Assembly (NCBI RefSeq): GCF_018275325.1
Contig: NZ_JAGVQR010000004.1
Coordinates: 1-64,000, forward strand
Length of the DNA: 64,000 nt
Source of the DNA: Nocardioides palaemonis
GTDB taxonomy: Bacteria; Actinomycetota; Actinomycetes; Propionibacteriales; Nocardioidaceae
Direction: 5' to 3'
Under the pieces are notes generated by a model that saw only the letters and a list, made by a program, of their open reading frames with translations, searched no databases and was not told the origin of the DNA. Of the stretch, positions 53,939 to 61,125 are shown piece after piece. The position numbers were made by a program, and so were the translations under genes. Each line of letters begins with the position of its first letter. Position 1 is the first letter of the stretch.

Positions 53939-54110
53939 ATGCTTGCCTCCCGACGTCTGCAGGACAGCGCCGAGAACGAGGAGCCCGGCCCTTGGGAGGG
54001 AGCGTTGCTGCCGGACCCCTCACCCGACCCAACGACGCCTCGCAGGCCCGGTTACGGCCGTGGCTCGCCCAATTCGACGCCCCGTCACACCGCCCCGCCC
54101 GCCCCGGGGC

Positions 54111-54245
54111 AGCGGTGCCCCAGCCACGTTCCACGGCCCCGGAATGTCGGTCGGCCACCGCCCGACGGCGTGTCCGACGCGGCGCGCCGGAGCGGCGGTG
54201 CCGCAGCCACCTTCCGCGCGCGCGGAAGGTGGGTGGGACACCGCT
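54111..54245. repeat. Pair of 52-bp palindromes with 31-bp linker
   Basis: Copies at 54111-54162 and 54194-54245, exactly 52 bp each with a 31-bp linker, as at 34236-34370. The second has a perfect inner stem CCACCTTCCGCG/CGCGGAAGGTGG and ends GGGACACCGCT. The linker shares GGCGTGTCC with the reversed linker at 34.3 kb. Confidence 0.85.
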
Positions 54246-54264
54246 CAGGCGAGAGGCGACGCGC

Positions 54265-55980
54265 TCAGCTGACGCCGACGATCGGGAGCCGCAGCGCCCC
54301 CGGCGCGGCCTCCGGCACCACCGGGTTCTTCGGCTCGACCGGCGCGAGGCGGCGGTACGTCGACCCGAGCGCGGGGCGCGGGTCGGGCTCGCCCTTGTTG
54401 GGCCAGAACGCCATCGCGCGCTCGGCCTGGGCGGTGATCGTCAGCGACGGGTTGACCCCCAGGTTGGCCGAGACCGCCGAGCCGTCCACGACGTGCAGGC
54501 CGTCGTGGCCGAAGAGCCGCTGCCACGGGTCGACGACCCCGGTCTGCGGGGAGTCGCCGATCGTGCAGCCGCCGATGAAGTGGGCGGTCAGCGGGCGGTT
54601 GAACGGCTCGCCGACGTTGCCACCCGGCGTGCCGCCCATCTTCTCCGCCATCCGGCGCACGGCGTCGTAGGCGACCGGGATGTAGGTCGGGTTGGGCAGG
54701 CCGTGGCCCTGCTCGCTGGTCATCCGCCAGCCGAAGCGGCCCTTGACGCCCTTGGTGGTGATCGAGTTGTCGAGGGTCTGCATCACCAGCGCGACGACCG
54801 TCCGCTCCGACCAGTGCCGGAAGTCGTAGAGGTCGAGCGCGGTACGCCGCTGGGCCCACAGCTCGCGCAGCCAGGTGCGGACCCGCGAGGTCCCCGGCAC
54901 CTCGTCGGCGAGCACCGTCTGCAGCAGCGCCATCGCGTTGGAGCCCTTGCCGTAGCGCACCGGCTCGACGTGGGTGACGTCGTCGGGGTGCCACGACGAG
55001 GTGATCGCGACGCCCTCGGTGTAGTCGGTGGTGCTGCCGGACGGGGCCAGCGCACCCAGGATCGACTCGGAGTTGGTGCGGGTCAGCACGCCGAGGCGGT
55101 CGCTGATGCCGGGCAGGTCGCCCTCGCCCTTGAGCTGGTGGAGCAGCTTCTGGGTGCCGAGGGCCGCCGCGGAGAACACGACCTGGTCGGCGGTGAACGT
55201 CTTCGTCGCGGTGCGGCGCGACAGCTTGGCCTTGGTCCAGCGGGCGGTGACCTCGTAGCCACCGCCGGCCCGCGGGCGTACGCGGGTGACCGTGGTCAGC
55301 GGGTGCACCACGGCGCCCGCCTGCTCGGCGAGGTGGAGGTAGTTCTTGACGAGGGTGTTCTTGGCGTTGTGGCGACAGCCCGTCATGCACTCGCCGCAGT
55401 TGCGGCACGCGTTGCGGGCCGGGCCCACCCCGCCGAAGAACGGGTCGGCCACCTCCTCGCCGGCCTGCGCGTCGGGGCCGCCGAAGAACACCCCGACGGG
55501 CGTCGGGTGGAACGTGTCGCCCACGCCCATGTCGTCGGCGACCTGCTTCATCACCTCGTCGGCCGGCGTGTGGAGCGGGTTCTGCACCACGCCGAGCATC
55601 CGCTTGGCCTGGTCGTAGTAGGGCGCGAGCTCGCTCTTCCAGTCGGTGATGTGGGCCCACGACGGGTCGCGGTAGAACGCGTCGAGCGGTTCGTAGAGCG
55701 TGTTGGCGTAGACCAGCGACCCGCCGCCGACGCCCGCGCCGGCGAGGATCATGCAGTCCTTGACCATGTCGATGCGCTGGATGCCGTACATCCCGAGCGA
55801 CGGCGCGAAGAGGAACCGCTTCGCGTCGAAGGACGTGGCCGGGAAGTCGTCGTCCTCGAAGCGGGCGCCCGCCTCGAGGACGCCCACCGAGTAGCCCTTC
55901 TCGGTCAGCCGTAGCGCGGTGACCGAGCCGCCGAAGCCGGAGCCGACGACGAGGACGTCGTAGTGCGTCGGGCTGCCCAC
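54265..55980 (-). CDS. GMC family oxidoreductase, ChoD-like
   Basis: A 571-residue flavoprotein. The FAD-binding GSGFGG is at 13-18, GAGVGGGSLVYANTL at 81-94, and VVDGSAVSANLGVNPSLTITAQAER near the C-terminus is the GMC hallmark with the His/Asn region. Four Cys in CRNCGECMTGC (192-202) suggest an added iron-sulfur or structural site. Next to guaB3 this matches mycobacterial choD (annotated cholesterol oxidase), but the substrate is unproven. The GTG at 55980 is one base after the stop of the semialdehyde dehydrogenase gene. Confidence 0.88.
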   Translation of the reverse strand: MGSPTHYDVLVVGSGFGGSVTALRLTEKGYSVGVLEAGARFEDDDFPATSFDAKRFLFAPSLGMYGIQRIDMVKDCMILAGAGVGGGSLVYANTLYEPLDAFYRDPSWAHITDWKSELAPYYDQAKRMLGVVQNPLHTPADEVMKQVADDMGVGDTFHPTPVGVFFGGPDAQAGEEVADPFFGGVGPARNACRNCGECMTGCRHNAKNTLVKNYLHLAEQAGAVVHPLTTVTRVRPRAGGGYEVTARWTKAKLSRRTATKTFTADQVVFSAAALGTQKLLHQLKGEGDLPGISDRLGVLTRTNSESILGALAPSGSTTDYTEGVAITSSWHPDDVTHVEPVRYGKGSNAMALLQTVLADEVPGTSRVRTWLRELWAQRRTALDLYDFRHWSERTVVALVMQTLDNSITTKGVKGRFGWRMTSEQGHGLPNPTYIPVAYDAVRRMAEKMGGTPGGNVGEPFNRPLTAHFIGGCTIGDSPQTGVVDPWQRLFGHDGLHVVDGSAVSANLGVNPSLTITAQAERAMAFWPNKGEPDPRPALGSTYRRLAPVEPKNPVVPEAAPGALRLPIVGVS

Positions 55981-55981
55981 G

Positions 55982-57610
55982 TCAGGCCCGGCCCAGCTTG
56001 TTGAGCAGGCGCAGCGCGCCGGTCATGACCTTGGCGTTGGTCTCCTCCGACATCCCGAGCATCGGGGCGATCGGCACCAGCCGCTGGGTCGCGACCGACT
56101 GCGCCTCGGTGTAGCGGTGCACGCCCTCGGCGCCCTGGCGCCGGCCCATCCCCGACTCGCGCATGCCGCCCATCGGGGCGCCGAGCGAGCCGAACGTCGC
56201 ACCGTAGGCCTCGTTGACGTTGACGGTGCCGCACCGGATCCGGCGCGCCACCGCGCGGCCGCGCGCGGCGTCGCGGGTGTAGACCGAGGCGTTGAGGCCG
56301 TAGTGCCCGTCGTTGGCGCGGGCGATCGCCTCGTCCTCGCTGTGGAAGCGGTAGAGCGAGACGACCGGGCCGAACGTCTCCTTGCCGAAGCACTCCATGT
56401 CGACCGACACGCCCTCGAGGATGGTCGGCTCGAAGACGAAGGGGCCCAGGTCCGGGCGGGCGCGGCCGCCGGTGAGCACCGTGGCGCCCTTCGCGACGGC
56501 GTCCTCGACGTGGGCGGTCACGGTGTCGAGCTGGGCCTGGGAGATGAGCGAGCCCATGTCGACGTTCCAGTCGTGGCTGGCGCCCAGCGTCATCGCCTGC
56601 GTGCGGGAGACGAACGCGTCGACGAAGCGGTCGTAGACCTGGTCGGCGACGTAGAGCCGCTCCATCGAGACGCACAGCTGGCCGGCGTTGGAGAACACCG
56701 CGCGCACCGCGCCCTCGGCCGCCCGGTGGACGTCGGCGTCGCGCAGCACCAGCATCGGGTTCTTGCCGCCGAGCTCCAGCGAGCAGCCGACCAGCCGGTC
56801 GGCGCACTGCCGCGCGATCAGCCGCCCGGTCGCCGTCGAGCCGGTGAAGCAGACGTAGTCGGCGGCCGCGACGACCGCCCCGCCCACCTCCGGGCCGGTG
56901 CCGGCGACGACCTGCCACAGCTCGGGCGGGAAGCCGGCCTCGTCGAGCAGCTGCGCGGCCAGCAGCGCGGTGAGCATGGTCTGCAGGTCGGGCTTGGCGA
57001 CGACGGCGTTGCCGGCGAGCAGCGCCGGGATGCCGTCGCACAGCGCCATGGTCAGCGGGTAGTTCCAGGGCGAGATGATGCCGACGACGCCCTTGGGCAC
57101 GCGGTGCACCTCGGCGCGGGTGAGGACCGGGAACATGCCGCCCACGCGGCGGCTGTCGAGGTGCTCGTGGGCGGTCCGGGCGTAGTAGCGCGCGGTCAGC
57201 GCGAGGTGGGCGACCTCGAGGTACGCGTCCTTGCGGGCCTTGCCCGACTCCCACACCACCAGGTCGATGAGCTCCTCCTGCCGGTCGAGGAGCAGGTCGT
57301 GCAGGCGCAGCAGCGCGGCGGCGCGCTCGTCGAGGGACGTGCCGGCCCACGCAGCCTGGGCGCGCCGGGCGCGCTCGAAGGCCTCGGCGACGTCGTCCGC
57401 GGACGACACCGGGACGTGCGCGAGCGGCGCCCCGCCGATCGGCGAGGCCACCGCGTGGGTGCTGCCGGAGGTGCTGACGACGCGGTCGGTCAGCCGCGCG
57501 ACGTAGGTCCGGTCGAGGGCGTAGGCCGCGGTGCTGTCGTGCTCCGGGTCGGCGGGCCCCTCGACGACGGGACCGGTGGGCTCGCTGCCGGCAGGGCTGT
57601 GGTCGCTCAT
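55982..57610 (-). CDS. Succinate-semialdehyde dehydrogenase-like aldehyde dehydrogenase
   Basis: A 542-residue NAD(P)-dependent ALDH. GIISPWNYPLTMALCDGIPALLAGNAVVAKP, FTGSTATGR, the catalytic Glu in LELGGKNP and the catalytic Cys in NAGQLCVSMERLYV are intact. It resembles actinobacterial GabD2-type enzymes of the succinate-semialdehyde class, but other aldehydes are possible. The ATG at 57610 is fixed by TACGCT 6 nt upstream. It is co-transcribed with the GMC oxidase, whose aldehyde products it could oxidise further. Confidence 0.9.
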   Translation of the reverse strand: MSDHSPAGSEPTGPVVEGPADPEHDSTAAYALDRTYVARLTDRVVSTSGSTHAVASPIGGAPLAHVPVSSADDVAEAFERARRAQAAWAGTSLDERAAALLRLHDLLLDRQEELIDLVVWESGKARKDAYLEVAHLALTARYYARTAHEHLDSRRVGGMFPVLTRAEVHRVPKGVVGIISPWNYPLTMALCDGIPALLAGNAVVAKPDLQTMLTALLAAQLLDEAGFPPELWQVVAGTGPEVGGAVVAAADYVCFTGSTATGRLIARQCADRLVGCSLELGGKNPMLVLRDADVHRAAEGAVRAVFSNAGQLCVSMERLYVADQVYDRFVDAFVSRTQAMTLGASHDWNVDMGSLISQAQLDTVTAHVEDAVAKGATVLTGGRARPDLGPFVFEPTILEGVSVDMECFGKETFGPVVSLYRFHSEDEAIARANDGHYGLNASVYTRDAARGRAVARRIRCGTVNVNEAYGATFGSLGAPMGGMRESGMGRRQGAEGVHRYTEAQSVATQRLVPIAPMLGMSEETNAKVMTGALRLLNKLGRA

Positions 57611-57616
57611 CCTCGC

Positions 57617-57622
57617 AGCGTA
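57617..57622 (-). promoter_or_regulatory. -10 of leaderless promoter, ALDH-GMC operon
   Basis: TACGCT ends 6 nt before the ATG at 57610. Confidence 0.6.
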
Positions 57623-57713
57623 GGTCGCGCCCGGGCCCGGGGCTACCGGTTGGTCACCTTCGTCCCAGCATTCGACATATCTGCGCCATTTGTCCAACGG
57701 CGCGAGGCGTCGC

Positions 57714-58823
57714 TCAGTGCTGGACGACGACCTCGATGCGCTGGAACTCCTTGAGCTCGGTGTAGCCGGTCGTGGCCATCGCGCGCCGCAGCGCGCCCAC
57801 CAGGTTCATGGTGCCGTCGGCGGTCCGGGACGGGCCGAACATGATCTCCTCCAGCGACCCCACCGGTGCGAACTCCACCCGCTGCCCGCGGGGCAGGTCG
57901 GCGTGGGTGGCCTCGCTCCCCCAGTGGAAGCCGTGGCCGGGCGCCTCGGTGGCCCGCGCCAGCGGCGACCCGATCATCACCGCGTCGGCGCCGCAGGCGA
58001 TCGCCTTGGCGATGTCGCCCGAGCTGCCGATCGAGCCGTCGGCGATCACGTGGACGTAGCGGCCGCCCGACTCGTCGAGGTAGTCGCGCCGCGCCGCGGC
58101 CACGTCGGCCACCGCGCTCGCCATCGGCACCGCGACGCCGAGCACGGTGCGGGTGGTGTGGGCGGCGCCGCCGCCGAAGCCGACGAGCACGCCGGCCGCC
58201 CCGGTGCGCATCAGGTGGAGCGCGGCCTGGTAGGTCGCGCAGCCGCCGACGATGACCGGGACGTCGAGCTCGTAGATGAACTCCTTGAGGTTGAGCGGCT
58301 CGGCGCGGCTGCTGACGTGCTCGGCGCTGACCGTCGTGCCGCGGATGACGAACATGTCGACGCCGGCGTCGACGACCGCCTTCACGTGCTCCTTGGTGCG
58401 CTGCGGCGACAGCGACCCGGCGACGGTGACACCGGCCTCGCGCACCTCCTTGAGGCGCGCGGTGATCAGCTCGGGCTTGATCGGCTCGGTGTAGATGTCC
58501 TGCAGCCGGCGGGTCGCCTCGGTGCCCTGGAGCCCGGCGACCTCCTCGAGCAGGCCGGTCGGGTCGTCGTAGCGGGTCCAGAGGCCCTCGAGGTCGAGCA
58601 CGCCGAGCCCGCCCATCCGGCCGAGCGCGATCGCGGTGGCCGGCGACATCACCGAGTCCATCGGCGCCGCGACGACGGGGATGTCGAAGCGGTAGGCGTC
58701 GATCTGCCAGGCGGTGCTGACCTCCTCCGGGTCGCGGGTGCGCCGCGAGGGCACGATCGCGATGTCGTCGAAGGAGTAGGCGCGGCGGCCGCGCTTGGCG
58801 CGGCCGATCTCGATGTCGGTCAC
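57714..58823 (-). CDS. guaB3: GuaB3 family IMP dehydrogenase-related protein
   Basis: A 369-residue protein of the IMPDH/GMP reductase family, lacking the CBS domains. DIAIVPSRRTRD, AAPMDSVMSP, the IRGTTVSAEHV region and HVIADGSIGSSGDIAKAIACGADAVMIGSPLA are conserved. At the catalytic loop, where IMPDH and GMPR have Cys before TTR, this protein has His222 (GFGGGAAHTTR), so it should not make the normal covalent intermediate. It ends GALRRAMATTGYTELKEFQ, typical of GuaB3. The GTG has TAGGCT 7 nt upstream. Divergent from the DinB gene by only 34 bp. Confidence 0.94.
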   Translation of the reverse strand: MTDIEIGRAKRGRRAYSFDDIAIVPSRRTRDPEEVSTAWQIDAYRFDIPVVAAPMDSVMSPATAIALGRMGGLGVLDLEGLWTRYDDPTGLLEEVAGLQGTEATRRLQDIYTEPIKPELITARLKEVREAGVTVAGSLSPQRTKEHVKAVVDAGVDMFVIRGTTVSAEHVSSRAEPLNLKEFIYELDVPVIVGGCATYQAALHLMRTGAAGVLVGFGGGAAHTTRTVLGVAVPMASAVADVAAARRDYLDESGGRYVHVIADGSIGSSGDIAKAIACGADAVMIGSPLARATEAPGHGFHWGSEATHADLPRGQRVEFAPVGSLEEIMFGPSRTADGTMNLVGALRRAMATTGYTELKEFQRIEVVVQH

Positions 58824-58830
58824 GGGCGCC

Positions 58831-58836
58831 AGCCTA
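58831..58836 (-). promoter_or_regulatory. -10 of leaderless guaB3 promoter
   Basis: TAGGCT ends 7 nt before the GTG at 58823. It lies 9 bp from the plus-strand TAGGGT of the divergent gene. Confidence 0.6.
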
Positions 58837-58845
58837 TCGGCGACC

Positions 58846-58851
58846 TAGGGT
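58846..58851 (+). promoter_or_regulatory. -10 of leaderless promoter, DinB gene
   Basis: TAGGGT ends 6 nt before the ATG at 58858. Confidence 0.6.
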
Positions 58852-58857
58852 GACGCG

Positions 58858-59376
58858 ATGACCTACACCTGGCACGACGTCGACGGCCGGATGGCCGAGA
58901 TCTGCGACCAGTGCGGGTTCGACGCACGCGAGATCCGTGGCAACGCCGACGAGGCCGCCCGGCTCGACGCCGCGTACGCCGCCCTCGAGCGTTCGCTCGA
59001 CCACCCCGACGCCGCCCGCAGGCCCGCGCCGGAGACCTGGTCGGCCCGCGAGTACGTCGACCACTGCGTCGAGGTCGGCGACGTCATGCTCGGCTGGGTG
59101 GCCGACCTCGCACGCGGCGACGCTCCCGGGACCACGCCGACCGGCACGCTGACCGACCTCGCCGCGCTGCGTGCCGCGGTGCGCGAGGTCGTCCCCGGCC
59201 TGACCGACGAGCAGCGCGGCCGGCTCCTCGTCGGCGAGTACCGCCAGGACGTCCCGGTCGAGTGGCTCCTGCGGCACCTGCTCCACGACACGGAGCACCA
59301 CGTGCTCGACGTGCGCTGCGGCCACGCCGCGATCGCGCGGGCCGACCTGCCCGAGGTGTCGTTCCGCCAGCGCTGA
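58858..59376 (+). CDS. DinB family protein
   Basis: A 172-residue four-helix bundle of the DinB/YfiT/mycothiol-transferase type: RRPAPETWSAREYVDHCVEVGDVMLGWVADLA and VEWLLRHLLHDTEHHVLDVRCG carry the three His of the metal site. An N-terminal CDQCGF gives an extra CxxC. It may transfer or add mycothiol to a substrate. The leaderless ATG start is well supported. Convergent with the TetR gene. Confidence 0.86.
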   Translation: MTYTWHDVDGRMAEICDQCGFDAREIRGNADEAARLDAAYAALERSLDHPDAARRPAPETWSAREYVDHCVEVGDVMLGWVADLARGDAPGTTPTGTLTDLAALRAAVREVVPGLTDEQRGRLLVGEYRQDVPVEWLLRHLLHDTEHHVLDVRCGHAAIARADLPEVSFRQR

Positions 59377-59407
59377 CGCCCGACGGAGCGAGCCAGGACG
59401 GGCGGGC

Positions 59408-59439
59408 GGGTCCGGCCGGGCCCCCACCCGACCGGACCC
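59408..59439. terminator. Hairpin between convergent DinB and TetR genes
   Basis: GGGTCCGG (59408-59415) pairs with CCGGACCC (59432-59439), with extra CGGG/CCCG pairing inside. It can serve both strands. Confidence 0.5.
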
Positions 59440-59473
59440 TCTGAGCCCGGGATCCATCCCCCATACATTGGAT

Positions 59474-59499
59474 CCGATCACATCGTACTCAATGATCGG
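59474..59499. other. AT-rich palindrome of unknown role
   Basis: CCGATCA (59474-59480) and TGATCGG (59493-59499) form an inverted repeat in a roughly 60-bp stretch that is unusually AT-rich for this genome, just past the TetR stop. Two GGATCC sites lie next to it. It looks like an operator or a scar; nothing nearby explains it. Confidence 0.4.
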
Positions 59500-59518
59500 T
59501 GAAACGCACACCATTTCG

Positions 59519-60145
59519 TCAGACCGTCCTTGACGAGCTCCCGTCCACCGCCGCCCGCACCGACCGGCGCAGCCACGCGGCGTAGCGCTCGATGCTCCAT
59601 CCGCGGTGCTGGGCGAGGATGACGTAGGACTCGGCGCGGGTCAGCAGGTAGACCTCGTCGACGGCGTCGGGGGCGGGCTGGCCGTCGGCGAGCAGCGCCA
59701 CCAGCTCCTGGCACATCGCGGTGTGCGAGAGGTGGGCGGTCCGGACCAGGTCGCGGAGCGTCGGGTCCTGCTCGGCGCCGCTGAGGAGCGTCCCGACCAG
59801 CGGGCCCATCGGCTCGACGATCCCGCAGGCGAACTCGACGAACCGGTCGAGCCGCACCTGCGGGTCGGGCTCGTCCTCGAGCCGGAGCTGGCGGAACGCG
59901 TGGAGCAGCCCGCCGCGCTGGCCGAGCCCGGCCGACGCGAAGGCCGCCATGAAGAGCCCCGCCTTGCCGCCGAAGGTCTTGGTCAGCCACTCGACGGACA
60001 CGTCCGACTCGGCGGCGACGAGGGCGAGGGTGGTGCCGTTCCAGCCGTGCTCGGCGAACAGCCCGGCCGTCACCTCGGCGACCCGCAGCCGCCGCTCGGC
60101 GGCCGCCCGGCGTCCGCTCGCGTCGTACGCGCGTCGCTCCGCCAC
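59519..60145 (-). CDS. TetR/AcrR family transcriptional regulator
   Basis: A 208-residue regulator. The N-terminal helix-turn-helix is LRVAEVTAGLFAEHGWNGTTLALVAAESDVSVEWLTKTFGGKAGLFMAAF (about 20-68). The C-terminal ligand-binding domain (about 75-205) is of no named type. The GTG at 60145 lies 5 nt past the stop of the LDH gene, so it belongs to that operon and may regulate it. Its operator could be the palindrome at 59474-59499 or one near the monooxygenase promoter. Confidence 0.88.
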   Translation of the reverse strand: MAERRAYDASGRRAAAERRLRVAEVTAGLFAEHGWNGTTLALVAAESDVSVEWLTKTFGGKAGLFMAAFASAGLGQRGGLLHAFRQLRLEDEPDPQVRLDRFVEFACGIVEPMGPLVGTLLSGAEQDPTLRDLVRTAHLSHTAMCQELVALLADGQPAPDAVDEVYLLTRAESYVILAQHRGWSIERYAAWLRRSVRAAVDGSSSRTV

Positions 60146-60150
60146 CGGGG

Positions 60151-61083
60151 TCAGAACCCGAGCCCGCGGGCGGTCGAGCGGATGCTGTCGGCGCTGCGGC
60201 GCAGGCCGTCGAGCTCGTCCGCGCTCATCGGCACCTCGAGGCGCCGCTCGGCGCCCCCGGCACCGACGACGGTCGGGACCGACAGGCAGACGTCGCCGAT
60301 GCCGTGGAAGTCCTCGAGCAGCGTCGACACCGGGAGCACCCGCTTCTCGTCGCGCAGCACCGCCTCGATGATCCGGCTGGCGGACACGCCGATCGCGTAG
60401 TTGGTGGCGCCCTTGCCGCGGATGATCTCGTAGGCCGCACCGACCACCTCGGCGGCCATCGCGTCGCGCTCGGCGGCCGGGACGAGGTCGGCGATCGGCA
60501 CGCCGCCGATGCTCGCGCTGCTCCAGAGCGGGATCTCGCTGTCGCCGTGCTCGCCGACGACGTAGGCGTGGACGTTCTGCACCGCGACCCCGCACCGGGC
60601 GGCGAGCAGCCCCCGCAGGCGGGCCGAGTCGAGGACGGTGCCGGAGCCGAAGAGCTGCTCGGTGCCGAGGCCGGTGATGCGCTGGGCGGCGTAGGTGACC
60701 ACGTCGACCGGGTTGGTGACCATGACGATGGTCGCGTCGGGCGCCACCTCGACCAGGGCGGGCATCAGGGACCGGAGCATGCCGGTCGTCGAGGCGGCCA
60801 GGTCGAGCCGCGACTGGCCCGGCTGCTGCTTCGCGCCGGCCGTCACCGCGACGACGCTCGCGCCGGCGCAGACCGCGACGTGGGTGGACGCCTCGACGTG
60901 GGCGGTCGGCAGGAACTGGAGCCCCTGGCGCAGGTCGAGCTCCTCGGCCCGCACCTTCGGCCCGTCCACGTCGTGCAGCGCGACGGTGGTGGCCACGCCC
61001 CGCACCAGGCAGGCGTAGGCGAGGGTCGAGCCGACGGCGCCGGCACCGACGATGGCGATCTTCGCGGAGGTCACGGACCTCAT
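60151..61083 (-). CDS. L-lactate dehydrogenase-like protein
   Basis: A 310-residue LDH/MDH superfamily enzyme. The GAGAVG loop is at 13-18, N124 in VTNPVDV, Asp152 and Arg155 in LDSARLR, and catalytic His179 in GEHGDSE. The active-site loop is AGAKQQPGQSRLDL; the usual Arg after AGA is Lys85 here, though Arg92 is kept. The enzyme is probably an NAD-dependent L-lactate dehydrogenase, but a related 2-oxoacid is possible. It lies between a flavin monooxygenase gene (42 nt upstream) and a TetR gene. Confidence 0.88.
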   Translation of the reverse strand: MRSVTSAKIAIVGAGAVGSTLAYACLVRGVATTVALHDVDGPKVRAEELDLRQGLQFLPTAHVEASTHVAVCAGASVVAVTAGAKQQPGQSRLDLAASTTGMLRSLMPALVEVAPDATIVMVTNPVDVVTYAAQRITGLGTEQLFGSGTVLDSARLRGLLAARCGVAVQNVHAYVVGEHGDSEIPLWSSASIGGVPIADLVPAAERDAMAAEVVGAAYEIIRGKGATNYAIGVSASRIIEAVLRDEKRVLPVSTLLEDFHGIGDVCLSVPTVVGAGGAERRLEVPMSADELDGLRRSADSIRSTARGLGF

Positions 61084-61125
61084 CGTCGCACCGGCGCCGC
61101 GGCCCGGACAGGCCTCGGCCCAGCC

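Noticed and set aside
53739..54264. A gene in the 526-bp gap between guaA and the GMC oxidase
   Set aside because: Open frames exist on both strands, but the region consists of repeats, a terminator and palindromes, with no consistent codon bias.
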